Origin: Clostridiales bacterium
GTDB taxonomy: Bacteria; Bacillota; Clostridia; Oscillospirales; Oscillospiraceae
NCBI GenBank assembly: GCA_022785125.1
Contig: JALFRA010000023.1
Location: 1-50,714, forward strand
Reading direction: 5' to 3'
DNA length: 50,714 nucleotides
This document shows positions 9,199 through 17,851 of this stretch, in pieces. The translations under genes were made by a program, and so were the position numbers. Under the pieces are notes generated by a model that had not been told where the DNA came from, ran no database searches, and saw only the letters and a program-made list of their open reading frames with translations. Position 1 is the first letter of the stretch; every line of letters starts with the position of its first letter.

Positions 9199-9286
9199 TG
9201 CACCATATCTGCGGTGACTATGCACCATTTTAGCGGTCTGGCTGCACCATTCGTGCGGTCTAAAGGTACCGTTTCAGACGGCGCAT
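9199..9286. repeat. Tandem 22-nt repeats resembling an IS21-family end
   Basis: TGCACCAT begins at 9199, 9221 and 9243, each about 7 nt before GCGGT, giving a 22-nt period. A degenerate fourth copy follows at about 9265 (GGTACCGTTTCAGACGG), and a further CCATTTTAGTGG lies at 9175. Multiple spaced terminal repeats of this TGCACCATTTT...GCGGT type are typical of IS21-family ends. No istA or istB is present, so only an end remains. The assignment is from memory of the family. Confidence 0.5.
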
Positions 9287-9290
9287 TCAA

Positions 9291-9323
9291 AGAGCGCCAA
9301 AGACATTACATCTTTGACGCTCT
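9291..9323. repeat. Hairpin with one mismatch
   Basis: The arms 9291-9303 and 9311-9323 pair with one mismatch and are followed by CCCTTTCGTTTTG. It is probably a terminator belonging to the insertion-sequence remnant. Confidence 0.5.
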
Positions 9324-9468
9324 CCCTTTCGTTTTGACATCACCACCACGCCAGCACGGCACACGCTCCTATAATTGATTTCAAACAAGAAAAGAATCCA
9401 AATAATCCCATAACTCTGTTTTTATGTATTACGGAACGCGTGGAAATCGTCAATTTTGTCGGTTCCTC

Positions 9469-9496
9469 TTTACTTAAATCAATTATCGCTTATAAT
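9469..9496 (+). promoter_or_regulatory. Promoter of the WYL/TerY-P island
   Basis: TTTACT (9469-9474), a 16-nt spacer and a perfect TATAAT (9491-9496) lie about 137 nt before the first WYL gene. The stretch TATAATGAGAGA recurs at 9549-9560, so a second start or a repeated control element is possible. Confidence 0.6.
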
Positions 9497-9632
9497 GAGA
9501 GAAAAAGTTATAGGTGACGTTTCTTATGTAAGAGCAGGAAATATTCAGTATAATGAGAGATAAGATCGAAGCCGCCAGCAAAAATATTGCTGTATTCCGT
9601 TGCTTTGAATTTAATGTAGGAGAGAGCAGGGT

Positions 9633-10883
9633 ATGCCGGAGATCATCGGGGTGCGGGATTATAATCGGGTCCGCAAGTATTTGGAAAGAATCTACCTCTA
9701 CGGTTTCTTTAACAGGACTGATTTTGCGCGCATGGGGATCGGAAGCGTCAAAGACTACGACTTCGGTACCAGCCTGATCCGCTCTATGTTTCCTGAATCA
9801 GACGAAAATGCCGTCTGGATGGAGGGACAAAAATACCTGCGATTCCAGAGAGCGTATGCAAAAAGCGGCGAAAATCGAATGGCGGACTCCTATCTCCTGT
9901 TTGCGATGGACGCGGAGAAAGAATTGGTCGAACTTTTGGCAATACTTTCAACTCTGGCAGAGGCGCCCTGTACCACGGAGACGCTGAAGCGGCGCCTGGA
10001 AACCTATTGTCAAGAGGAGGATACATCAAAGTACAGTTCGGCCAGGCGCAGGGCGAAAGATCTGTGCGACAGCGGGTATGTATATAAATCCGGAAAAGAG
10101 TACAAGCTGGTCCCCGCCCCGTTCAAAGCGTTGGATAACGAGGAACTGGACCAGCTCTTTGATTGCGTGCGCTTCTTCTGCGGAGTCTCCTATCCAAGGG
10201 TGGCGGGCAGCTTTTTGCTGAGGACGCTGGAACAGGAATATATCAGACGGGGCAGACCCTTTGCCCAGAGGTCACCGTTTTTGCTGCGTCACAGCGTGAA
10301 TCGGAACGTTTTTGACGAAGAGATCCTGTATCAGCTACTGGACGCAATGGAGGAACACCGCCGCGTGACCTTGGAACTTGAGCATAAGGGACAAGCTGAG
10401 GTGCTTCCGGTCGCTCTGCGGGCAGACATCCGGCTGGGACGGTGGTATCTGCTGGCACAGGAGCGGGACAGCGCTCCGTTTATTTGCAGAGTCAGTTTCA
10501 TTCGGTCATTGAAAGGCGGAGAGCGGGAAGAGAAAGAGCGCTGGCACATGGCTGAGGCTGCCGTAAAAAAAGCCTATAAGGCGGCCGGGTGTTCCGGACT
10601 GCTTCCCTCGAATGGCCCCACGCTGGTGAAAGCGGAGTTATGCTTTGGCGATTATACCGGGATGCGTATGCAGTTTGAACGAGAGATCTGTATCGGGACG
10701 ATATCCGTTCAGAACGGAAAGGAATACTATTGCGCGGAGATCAACGACCCGCTGGAACTGCTTCCGTTTCTGCGGTCCTTTTCACCCTGGCTGCGAATTC
10801 TGCCGGGAGACCATGGACTGGATACCGCGCTGCAAGAGGATCTGCGCAGGATGAGACGCAGGCTGAAAGGGGTTGGAGCATGA
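9633..10883 (+). CDS. WYL-domain transcriptional regulator, first of a pair
   Basis: 416 aa, with GGAGAGAGCAGGG before the ATG. An N-terminal region (about 1-90) is followed by a winged-helix-like segment (about 95-165, LLAILSTLAEAPCTTETLKR). The WYL domain at about 235-300 contains the signature GRWYLLAQ. A C-terminal WCX-like extension follows. WYL proteins are ligand-sensing regulators common in phage-defence islands (BrxR/CapW type), usually repressing the neighbouring effector until triggered. It overlaps the next gene by an ATGA, so the two WYL proteins are translationally coupled and may form a hetero-oligomer. It stands at the head of the kinase/vWA/PP2C cluster. The family is clear; ligand and operator are unknown. 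Confidence 0.88.
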   Translation: MPEIIGVRDYNRVRKYLERIYLYGFFNRTDFARMGIGSVKDYDFGTSLIRSMFPESDENAVWMEGQKYLRFQRAYAKSGENRMADSYLLFAMDAEKELVELLAILSTLAEAPCTTETLKRRLETYCQEEDTSKYSSARRRAKDLCDSGYVYKSGKEYKLVPAPFKALDNEELDQLFDCVRFFCGVSYPRVAGSFLLRTLEQEYIRRGRPFAQRSPFLLRHSVNRNVFDEEILYQLLDAMEEHRRVTLELEHKGQAEVLPVALRADIRLGRWYLLAQERDSAPFICRVSFIRSLKGGEREEKERWHMAEAAVKKAYKAAGCSGLLPSNGPTLVKAELCFGDYTGMRMQFEREICIGTISVQNGKEYYCAEINDPLELLPFLRSFSPWLRILPGDHGLDTALQEDLRRMRRRLKGVGA

Positions 10884-11821
10884 AACTGCTGAATCGATAT
10901 CACAGCCGGGTGTTCCAATTTGCCGCAGAGCTGATGGCCCACCTGTCCGCAGAAACAATCGTCACCCAGAAGACCGCAGAACAGATCGCGGCACGTACAG
11001 GCCTGGATTATGCGGACCAGGTACTCAAACCGCTGTGCGACACCGGGATTTTGGAGAAAACCGATCAGGGGTATACCGCTGGAAGCGGTTTTTCTCCATT
11101 CGCCCTGTCGCCCCACAAAGAGGAACTGGACTATCTGAAATATATCCTGGCCTTTCCGGAGGCAAAGCTGTTTCTTCCGGATAAAACACTGAGAAAACTA
11201 GAAACGGTTTCGGACAGCCCGTCGAAATTCGGGCATCTCCAATTTTACGCGCCCAAAGGGACCGGGTTTTCCGGTCAGCCCCGTGCGGAGGATATGAGAC
11301 GCTTGCTCAAAGCCATCCGGGAACGGCGCATGGTACGGTATCATTATCGGACAAAAGACAGGCAGGACCTGCAAGAGGCGACGACCTTGCCCTGGAAGCT
11401 GGAATACAGTGTGTTTGACCGCCGCTGGTGGATTATTTTGTATGAGCCGGATCAAAGAAGGACCATCAAGGCCCGGCTGGATAACCTTCAGTCCGTAGAA
11501 CTGTTGGGTGGGACAAACATATCGGAAGAAGAGATCTCCAACGCCATTGAGCAGCTGTTAGAGCCGGAGCCTGTCGTATTGGAGGTGGAGCCGGCCCGGA
11601 ATGCCCTGGAGCGGTGCTTTTTGGTGTTTGAGGGCCAGCTCTTTTTGGAAACGCAGCAGGTATCAGAGAATCGATATCGCCTGTCTTTTCAGTATTACCG
11701 ATTCGACCGCGGTGAGATCCTGCGGCGGCTGCTGTACCTGGGCTCCATGGTCACGGTAATAGAGCCGGCGTCCATGCGGGAAGAACTGCTCGCTATGGTG
11801 GAGCAGGCGCTGTCACTGTAA
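10880..11821 (+). CDS. WYL-domain transcriptional regulator, second of a pair
   Basis: 313 aa. The start is the ATG at 10880, overlapping the previous stop in ATGA; the frame stays open upstream to 10730 but the coupled ATG is preferred. An N-terminal winged-helix-like region (AEQIAARTGLDYADQVLKPL, then a short GILEKTDQGYTAG wing) precedes the WYL domain, where RRWWIILYEPD stands in for the WYL motif, and a C-terminal extension follows (about 225-313). It resembles the first WYL protein in layout but is clearly diverged in sequence. The next gene begins 77 bp later on the same strand, so both regulators can be co-transcribed with the kinase cluster. Confidence 0.86.
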   Translation: MKLLNRYHSRVFQFAAELMAHLSAETIVTQKTAEQIAARTGLDYADQVLKPLCDTGILEKTDQGYTAGSGFSPFALSPHKEELDYLKYILAFPEAKLFLPDKTLRKLETVSDSPSKFGHLQFYAPKGTGFSGQPRAEDMRRLLKAIRERRMVRYHYRTKDRQDLQEATTLPWKLEYSVFDRRWWIILYEPDQRRTIKARLDNLQSVELLGGTNISEEEISNAIEQLLEPEPVVLEVEPARNALERCFLVFEGQLFLETQQVSENRYRLSFQYYRFDRGEILRRLLYLGSMVTVIEPASMREELLAMVEQALSL

Positions 11822-11898
11822 TTTATACAGATACTGAACAGAAACGGGGCTCAGAGGCGCTAACATAGAGCAAGCGGGATGATAGAAGAAGCGGGTGA

Positions 11899-14505
11899 AT
11901 GAAAGTGTGCAAAGCAACCAAGGATCTCTGGGATGAGATGCAAAAGGAAGAAGCGGCGATCTACTGCATTAATGTGGCACAAATGGTCAGCAAATATATG
12001 ATATCTGCTGTGGAATATGCCAATGGCAAAACGAACATCAGCAGCCAAGCGTTCTGGGAAAATCTATTTGAACCACGAAAAAACAACCCTCAACTGAGTT
12101 ATGTTTTCAGGGATGGGGAAGGCAAGCGCTTCAAGCGTGTGTGTCCCGCAAAGCCGTATCAGGAGCTGGATCTGCAGGCGGTATTAAAGTATCTGAAATA
12201 TGGCGACGGGCATAGGGGACCGGATTATAGCCAATCTTTTTTTCAGATCTTTGACATATCCGATGTCAGGGGCTATAAGGAGCTTCTGAACAAGGCGATC
12301 AATTTCCGGAACCAGTATTTAGGCCATCTGTCTGGAAATGCGATCAAGACCTTGGATCGTGAAAAATTTCAGGAGATCATCAACACATATAAGAAACTGA
12401 CTCGGGTGCTGAAGAACTGTCGGGAATGTATCCCTGCAGGAATGGAGCCCATCGAGGAAGCCTGGAAGAAAATCGATGAGGAACTAGAGGAGCTGAATGG
12501 CTCCATTGAAATCAGGTCCTCCATGGACGAGGAAAGAAGCGTACCGGTTGATACCACCTGTATGAGCTGGCCCATCAAAGCGGCCGCTCTGCTGCGTCAG
12601 AGAGCGCTGGCCATTAAATTGGAGCCCGGCATGATTGATCTCTATCTGGAATATTTTGTGCCCTTGCTGGATGAGAGCGTGTTCCTTTATGAGGACGGAC
12701 GGAAATTGATTGCCCAGCTGCAGCCCATCCTGGCAAAAAGAAAAGAGAAGCTGCTGCTGGATGAATCTGTGATCCAGGCCATCTTCCGGCAGCTCCGCAG
12801 CAACGCCCCCACGGAGGATACGGCGGAGCCGGATGTGCTGATGAAAAGGGAGCGCCAGACCCTCTATGAAGAGGCAAAAAACGCAGTAAAGGTCCTGCGG
12901 CTGTTAAAGGGGAAGGGATGCATGGAGATCCTGTCCGCCGCCACAGCCAGTGAACATAGCGGTGAAAACCTCAGGTCCATCATCCAAACCCACCCCGATA
13001 CCCGCTTTCTGCTCCTGACAGCGGACAAGCAGCTGGCGGAAGAGATTGCCCATGTGGAGGAGCAGAACGCTGTGGCGGCAAAGCCCACCTTTGCTGCAGA
13101 GCCCCGGCTGTTTCTGTTTTACACCACCTATGATATTTATTGCAGTATGCTGGACGCTGCCGCAAAGCCCGATGCACAGGCAAACCCCTCCCCGTCCCGC
13201 GTGGAGGCGTCCCCCTACGTCCTGCCTGAAGCCGGAGAACAGGTGACGATCCAATATCCCAACGGAACGAGCCAAAGCATCCGTCTGACAGAACGTCTGG
13301 GGGACGGCGGCGAAGGGATCGTCTATGCCACGGAGGATCCCCGGTATGCAGTCAAGCTGTATTTCCCTGAGAACTTAACTGAAGTCCGCCTTGAGAAGCT
13401 GGATTGCATGGTAAGGCGCGACCCTCATATCCCCGGACTGTGTTGGCCCTCCGGAACAATATCCGATCAGAATGGCCGCCGGCTCGGGTTTCTGATGCCC
13501 AGGGCCATGGGAAAAGAGCTGGCCCACACGGTCTTTTACCCAGGGCGGGATAACCGGAACATCCTGGAACAGGGGTGGAGCAGAAAGGACCTGGTCCAAA
13601 TCGCCTGCAACATCAGCCGCGTTTTTTCGCAGATGCATGAGCGGGGCATCCTGATGGGCGACGTAAACCCCAGAAACTTTATGGCAACAAAAGACTGCGG
13701 CGTATTCTTTGTTGATTGTGACAGCTATCAATTCGAGGACTTTGCGTGCCCTGTGGGTACTCCCCTTTTTACCCCGCCGGAAATCCATAGGGATCATTTC
13801 GGGAAGGGAATACAGGAGTACAGCTACATCCGGACGGAAGAAAACGAGCGCTATGCCATCGCCACCCTGCTGTTTGAGATCCTGATGCTGGGGAAAGGCC
13901 CCTATGAGAGCCGCAATTCCAATAATGACGACATTGTTCAGGCGATCATCAACGGTGATTTCCCGTATCCCTATCACGCCGATGATGAAGATACAAGAGC
14001 AGCCTCGTCAAATATCCAGCCGCCGGTGGGAAAATGGCGGATGATCTGGAGCCATATGCCCTATCAGGTCAAAACAAAGTTTTATGCGGTTTTTAAAGGG
14101 AAAGAGCGGCCGTCCGCCCGTGAATGGCAGACCATCATGGAGCGCTATGTTCGCCTGATTGAAGAGGGCAAAAGCACAGACGAGATCCTGCCCAATACAT
14201 TCAAGGTGGTCAAATCCATGGGAATCGACGATGCCACGACAAACATGGTTGATCTTCTTTGCAGCGATTGCGGCCAGCCCTTCAATATGGGTCAAGACGT
14301 ATATGAGCGCCGACGGGCCCGTCGCGAGCCCGTCCTGTGCGACAAGTGCCGGGAAATACGGCGCAACCTGGAAAAACGGCAGATCTCTGTGACCTGCTCC
14401 AGATGCGGCGCGACCTATCAGGAGCAGGTGATGAACCTGGAGCATAACGCGGAGGGGCCGCTATGTCCAAAATGCAGGCAGAAAAGGGCAGGTTTTTGGC
14501 GATGA
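11899..14505 (+). CDS. HEPN-PIN-protein kinase-zinc ribbon fusion protein
   Basis: 868 aa. Residues 1-190 look like a HEPN domain: helical, with FRNQYLGH (Arg137-His143), the RNx4H pattern of HEPN RNases. Residues about 235-420 look PIN-like: LLDES (Asp258, Glu259) and LLLTADKQLAEEI (Thr374, Asp376), the usual PIN acidic/Thr-x-Asp signature. Residues about 445-760 are a Ser/Thr-type kinase: glycine loop LGDGGEGIVY (467-476), Lys486 in AVKLY, catalytic GDVNPRNF (Asp588, Asn593), metal-binding VDCDSYQ (606/608) and TPPE. The C-terminus (about 785-865) holds two CxxC...CxxC zinc ribbons. The kinase matches the YegI/TerY-P type. It is followed by vWA and PP2C genes. Domain calls at the N-terminus are from motifs, not a search. 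Confidence 0.85.
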   Translation: MKVCKATKDLWDEMQKEEAAIYCINVAQMVSKYMISAVEYANGKTNISSQAFWENLFEPRKNNPQLSYVFRDGEGKRFKRVCPAKPYQELDLQAVLKYLKYGDGHRGPDYSQSFFQIFDISDVRGYKELLNKAINFRNQYLGHLSGNAIKTLDREKFQEIINTYKKLTRVLKNCRECIPAGMEPIEEAWKKIDEELEELNGSIEIRSSMDEERSVPVDTTCMSWPIKAAALLRQRALAIKLEPGMIDLYLEYFVPLLDESVFLYEDGRKLIAQLQPILAKRKEKLLLDESVIQAIFRQLRSNAPTEDTAEPDVLMKRERQTLYEEAKNAVKVLRLLKGKGCMEILSAATASEHSGENLRSIIQTHPDTRFLLLTADKQLAEEIAHVEEQNAVAAKPTFAAEPRLFLFYTTYDIYCSMLDAAAKPDAQANPSPSRVEASPYVLPEAGEQVTIQYPNGTSQSIRLTERLGDGGEGIVYATEDPRYAVKLYFPENLTEVRLEKLDCMVRRDPHIPGLCWPSGTISDQNGRRLGFLMPRAMGKELAHTVFYPGRDNRNILEQGWSRKDLVQIACNISRVFSQMHERGILMGDVNPRNFMATKDCGVFFVDCDSYQFEDFACPVGTPLFTPPEIHRDHFGKGIQEYSYIRTEENERYAIATLLFEILMLGKGPYESRNSNNDDIVQAIINGDFPYPYHADDEDTRAASSNIQPPVGKWRMIWSHMPYQVKTKFYAVFKGKERPSAREWQTIMERYVRLIEEGKSTDEILPNTFKVVKSMGIDDATTNMVDLLCSDCGQPFNMGQDVYERRRARREPVLCDKCREIRRNLEKRQISVTCSRCGATYQEQVMNLEHNAEGPLCPKCRQKRAGFWR

Positions 14506-14524
14506 ATAGAGAGGAGAAAGCAGT

Positions 14525-15256
14525 ATGAAGCAGGGGCGTTATCCGATCAAATCAGCCCGGGAATACCGCATTGAAGAGGAGGAAATCGCCCGGAACGCCA
14601 GCCGCAGGGCGCCCATCATCGTGTGCGTGGACCGGTCCTATTCCATGCGGCAGCAGCGGCGGCTGGAAAAAGTGATGGAGGGACTTGAGACCTTCCGCAG
14701 TGATATGATGGCCGACCCCATCGCCCGGGATTCGGTAGAACTCTGCCTGATCAGCTTCGGAGGAACGATGGCCCGGGTGGAGTGCGACTTTGCCACGGCC
14801 GACCGGATCCACTTCCCGAAGCTGGAGGCGTCCGGCGAAACGCCTCTGGCAGACGCGATAGACCTGGCCCTTGAGAATCTGCAGCATCGCAAGGTGCGAT
14901 ATGAGGACAACGGGATCAGCTTTTACCGGCCATGGCTGGTGCTGATTGGGGACGGTGACGAAACGCAGTCCAGCGCACAGCTGGAAGAAGCAGCCCATCG
15001 GCTGAAGCGGGAATACGATGAGAAGCATCTGAATGTCCTGTGCATCATCGTGGGGGATGAGGACCGGGTGGAATATGGTTCCCTGCTCCGCCTGGCGCCG
15101 GATGGAAAGGTCCACTATCTGAGGGACCTGAAGTTCCGGGAGTTCTTTGGCTGGCTCAGCCGCAGTCTGAAGAAGGCCGGGCAGTCCATGAGCGGAGAAG
15201 AACTGAAGTATGAGCCCACCGGCTCCTGGTCAGAGCGTTTGGAGCGCAAGGGGTAA
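14525..15256 (+). CDS. vWA (TerY/YegL-like) protein
   Basis: 243 aa with GAGAGGAGAAAG before the ATG. A complete von Willebrand factor A fold with an intact metal-ion-dependent adhesion site: CVDRSYSM (Asp36, Ser38, Ser40), Thr106 in GETPLADAI, and Asp143 in LIGDGDE. Such vWA proteins are the recognition or adaptor member of the TerY-P triad (with PP2C and kinase; E. coli YegL-PphC-YegI). It begins 19 nt after the kinase fusion and ends 3 nt before the phosphatase, so the three are one operon. Inference: it presents or scaffolds the kinase and phosphatase on a shared target. Confidence 0.92.
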   Translation: MKQGRYPIKSAREYRIEEEEIARNASRRAPIIVCVDRSYSMRQQRRLEKVMEGLETFRSDMMADPIARDSVELCLISFGGTMARVECDFATADRIHFPKLEASGETPLADAIDLALENLQHRKVRYEDNGISFYRPWLVLIGDGDETQSSAQLEEAAHRLKREYDEKHLNVLCIIVGDEDRVEYGSLLRLAPDGKVHYLRDLKFREFFGWLSRSLKKAGQSMSGEELKYEPTGSWSERLERKG

Positions 15257-15259
15257 GGG

Positions 15260-15982
15260 ATGGAGCATAAAATGAGCGGCGCGGTCCGCCCGGGAAGACA
15301 GCATCTGGCGGAGGGGCGTCCCTGCCAGGACAGAATTCGTATGGCGCGGGGCCGGAATGTGGTATGCTGCGCGCTGGCGGACGGAGCCGGGAGCCGGCCC
15401 AGCAGTCAGTTGGGCGCCGAATGTGTGACCCGGACGGTAACGGAGCTGCTGGCGCAGGACTTTGAAAGACTGTGGGCGTTGGAGGAGCCGCTGGTGATCG
15501 GGCGGATCCTGGCCTGCTGTACACAGGCGCTGCGGGAGCTGGAGTACCCCATCTATGACCTTGCCTGTACCCTTGAATTCTGTGGGGCCCACATGGACGG
15601 GAGATACCTGGCCGGACACCTGGGCGACGGAGTCATGATCCTGGAGCAGTGTGGGGAGACGTCAGTATTCAGTTATCCCGAAAACGGCGAATACCAGAAT
15701 GAGACCTGCTTTATTACAGAGGAGGATGCGAAGGAGCATCTGCGCATCAAACGCGGGCGCTGGAACGAAGGGGGCGTCCTTCTGCTGATGAGCGACGGAA
15801 TGGCGGACAGCTTATTTCAATACAGCACTCAAACCCCGGCAAAGGTGTGCGGCACACTTGCAGAGTGGATACGGGATGGGGATGAGGAACAGGTCAGCCA
15901 GGCCCTGGCCGCAAATATGCAGACCGTATTTTCAAAGCATACCGCCGACGATATGAGCCTAATCCTGCTCTGCTGGCAGTAA
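15260..15982 (+). CDS. PP2C-family Ser/Thr phosphatase
   Basis: 240 aa, start 3 nt after the vWA stop, with AAGGGG upstream. The metal-binding PP2C motifs are all present: ALADGAGS (Asp41), AGHLGDGV (Asp123), LMSDGMAD (Asp179) and ADDMSLIL (Asp230/231). It should remove phosphate from Ser/Thr residues placed by the neighbouring kinase, completing the writer-eraser-adaptor triad. The length is typical of compact bacterial PP2C enzymes. A second ATG at 15272 is possible but the first has better spacing. Confidence 0.92.
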   Translation: MEHKMSGAVRPGRQHLAEGRPCQDRIRMARGRNVVCCALADGAGSRPSSQLGAECVTRTVTELLAQDFERLWALEEPLVIGRILACCTQALRELEYPIYDLACTLEFCGAHMDGRYLAGHLGDGVMILEQCGETSVFSYPENGEYQNETCFITEEDAKEHLRIKRGRWNEGGVLLLMSDGMADSLFQYSTQTPAKVCGTLAEWIRDGDEEQVSQALAANMQTVFSKHTADDMSLILLCWQ

Positions 15983-16035
15983 TACCAGTGGAAACGATGA
16001 AGCAGGATGTACCGGAATGCAGAGGAGAAGAGAGC

Positions 16036-17775
16036 ATGGACGAAAAGATGATACGTTTTTCCAATTTGATGGCAGGGGATCTGAATGATCCGGAGATCCA
16101 ATATCAGGTGGGGCTCTGCTATCTCAATGGAGACGGTATTGACAGAAGCCGGGACGAGGCGCTGGTATGGCTGCGCCGCGCGGCGGAACAGGGCCATGAG
16201 GCGGCTAAGAAGTATTTTTGTGCAGAGGAAGAGCCAACAACCAAAACAGATCTGGATGAGATCACAGAGGCAAACCTGCCGGAGTGGTGCATGGCCGCTG
16301 AGGAAGGAGACGCCGACGCACAATACCGGGTGGCACAGTATTTCCTGGCGCTGGGCGATAGAAACAGCACGGGCGAGGCGGAGCGCTACTTCGCCATGGC
16401 CGGAGAACAGGGACATGCAGAATCCTGCCTGCATCTGGCCAAGCAGAAACTGCACAGCGGCAGCTATGCGCAGGCCGTGGAACTGCTGCGCAACGCTGCC
16501 GACTGCGGATTGCCGGAGGCTGCTTCCCTGCTGGGAGAGTGCTACAGCCGCGGTTACGGCGTGGAGCAGAACAGCAAGATGGCGGAGCGCTACCTCCGGC
16601 AGGGCGCCCTGAACAGTGGGAGCCAGGAAATGCTGAACTTGGCCATCCGCTTTGCCACAGGCGACGGGGTGCCTGTCAGTACCGGAAAGGCCATGTACTG
16701 GGTCCAGAAGACCAAGGACGCCGGGATGACCGACGCGTATGAGGTCTATCAGGCCCGCTTGGACGAGATCCGCCGGCAGAAAGAGGAGGCGGACAAACGC
16801 CAGACTGAAGCCAAAGAGGAGGAATGCCAGCGCATGGAGGAACTCCATGCCCAGCGGGTGAAAGAGACGCTCAGGCAGAGGGAAGAGAACAGAAAACAGC
16901 AGAGAAAGAGACATATCCGCGCAGGGATCGGCGGCTTTGTTAAGCGCCACCCTATTATCTCTGTTTTGCTGGTCCTCTGCCTGATCGGGGCGGTTTTTAC
17001 GGCGGGGAATTCGATCTATAACAGTACCATCGGATCTATCGGCCTGCAAACTGTGGATGCTTTTGAGGAGATTGAACTGCACTATCTAACCGCTTCCCCC
17101 TATGCCAAGGTAGAGATCGTCAACAATTCCACCTATCCGTTCCTCCAGGAGGCTACATATACCGCCACTCCGGATCAGTATTTTAACAACGGCGATGTGA
17201 TTACGGTCACCGTCAAATACTCCCGATCGGCGGCCCGGGAAGCCGGCTACAAGGTCAAGACAGATCGGAAGGAGTATGTGGTGGAGGATCTCCCCGCCTA
17301 TGTCGCTCAGCCGGAGCAGGTGGACGAGGCCAGCCTGACTGCCATGACACAACAGGCGAAGGACATGGTGGAGGCTGCGTTGACTGACACAACATGGTAT
17401 GAGATGGCCGGGTTCATGACAGGAGACATGACGGCGGTCATATGGAACAGAGGTGAGCTGGTCTGTGGAGATCCTGAAGTCAGCAATCTATATTTGCTTT
17501 CCCTAAAGGATGGGGCCAGCGGTCAGTATGCCAATCTGTATTATGTCATTTACAGGGTTCCGGTAAAGGTTGCCTACCGCGGCGGCAGTTATGATGGATA
17601 CGCCTACTATACAACGCTTTTCCATGATCTGACCGTATCTCCCGACGGCGTGACCAATGTGACGCTGTCTGAGGCTTCCCTGAAAGACCCCGCACCCAGC
17701 ATGGACAGCGTGCAGCAAGATTATATCAGCGTTTTCAAAGCGTCGTATGATGTGACAGAACTCCCCCTTCCATAA
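16036..17775 (+). CDS. Sel1-repeat, coiled-coil, single-pass membrane protein
   Basis: 579 aa. The ATG at 16036 follows AGAGGAG; an upstream GTG at 15988 is open but unneeded. Residues about 15-235 carry Sel1-type TPR repeats (QVGLCYLNGDGI, LLGECYSRGYGVEQNS, AIRFATGDGVPVSTGK). A highly charged coiled coil rich in Lys/Glu/Arg/Gln spans about 245-300. One transmembrane segment (about 306-328) is followed by about 250 extracytoplasmic residues with no recognised domain. Sel1 repeats are protein-interaction scaffolds. The gene starts 53 bp after the phosphatase and ends at a strong terminator, so it is the last member of the kinase operon. Inference: it links the cytoplasmic signalling proteins to the envelope and may be their substrate. 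Confidence 0.88.
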   Translation: MDEKMIRFSNLMAGDLNDPEIQYQVGLCYLNGDGIDRSRDEALVWLRRAAEQGHEAAKKYFCAEEEPTTKTDLDEITEANLPEWCMAAEEGDADAQYRVAQYFLALGDRNSTGEAERYFAMAGEQGHAESCLHLAKQKLHSGSYAQAVELLRNAADCGLPEAASLLGECYSRGYGVEQNSKMAERYLRQGALNSGSQEMLNLAIRFATGDGVPVSTGKAMYWVQKTKDAGMTDAYEVYQARLDEIRRQKEEADKRQTEAKEEECQRMEELHAQRVKETLRQREENRKQQRKRHIRAGIGGFVKRHPIISVLLVLCLIGAVFTAGNSIYNSTIGSIGLQTVDAFEEIELHYLTASPYAKVEIVNNSTYPFLQEATYTATPDQYFNNGDVITVTVKYSRSAAREAGYKVKTDRKEYVVEDLPAYVAQPEQVDEASLTAMTQQAKDMVEAALTDTTWYEMAGFMTGDMTAVIWNRGELVCGDPEVSNLYLLSLKDGASGQYANLYYVIYRVPVKVAYRGGSYDGYAYYTTLFHDLTVSPDGVTNVTLSEASLKDPAPSMDSVQQDYISVFKASYDVTELPLP

Positions 17776-17801
17776 TACGTGGGCCATGATCTGTATACCC
17801 G

Positions 17802-17838
17802 CAGCGGGGGCCGGAGAAGATCCGGCCCCCGCTGTTTT
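17802..17838 (+). terminator. Strong terminator closing the kinase operon
   Basis: A perfect 14-bp GC-rich stem (17802-17815 with 17821-17834, loop GAAGA) is followed by TTTT and a further T-rich stretch. It separates the Sel1 protein from the secreted-protein remnant. Confidence 0.92.
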
Positions 17839-17851
17839 ATATCGTTTTTGA

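Noticed and set aside
9199-9286. CRISPR array
   Set aside because: The 22-nt period has no constant repeat plus unique spacer structure, and no cas genes are near; it looks like an insertion-sequence end.
15829-17082. Minus-strand open frame of 417 codons opposite the phosphatase and Sel1 genes
   Set aside because: Spans two well-supported plus-strand genes and their junction; composition typical of an antisense shadow.
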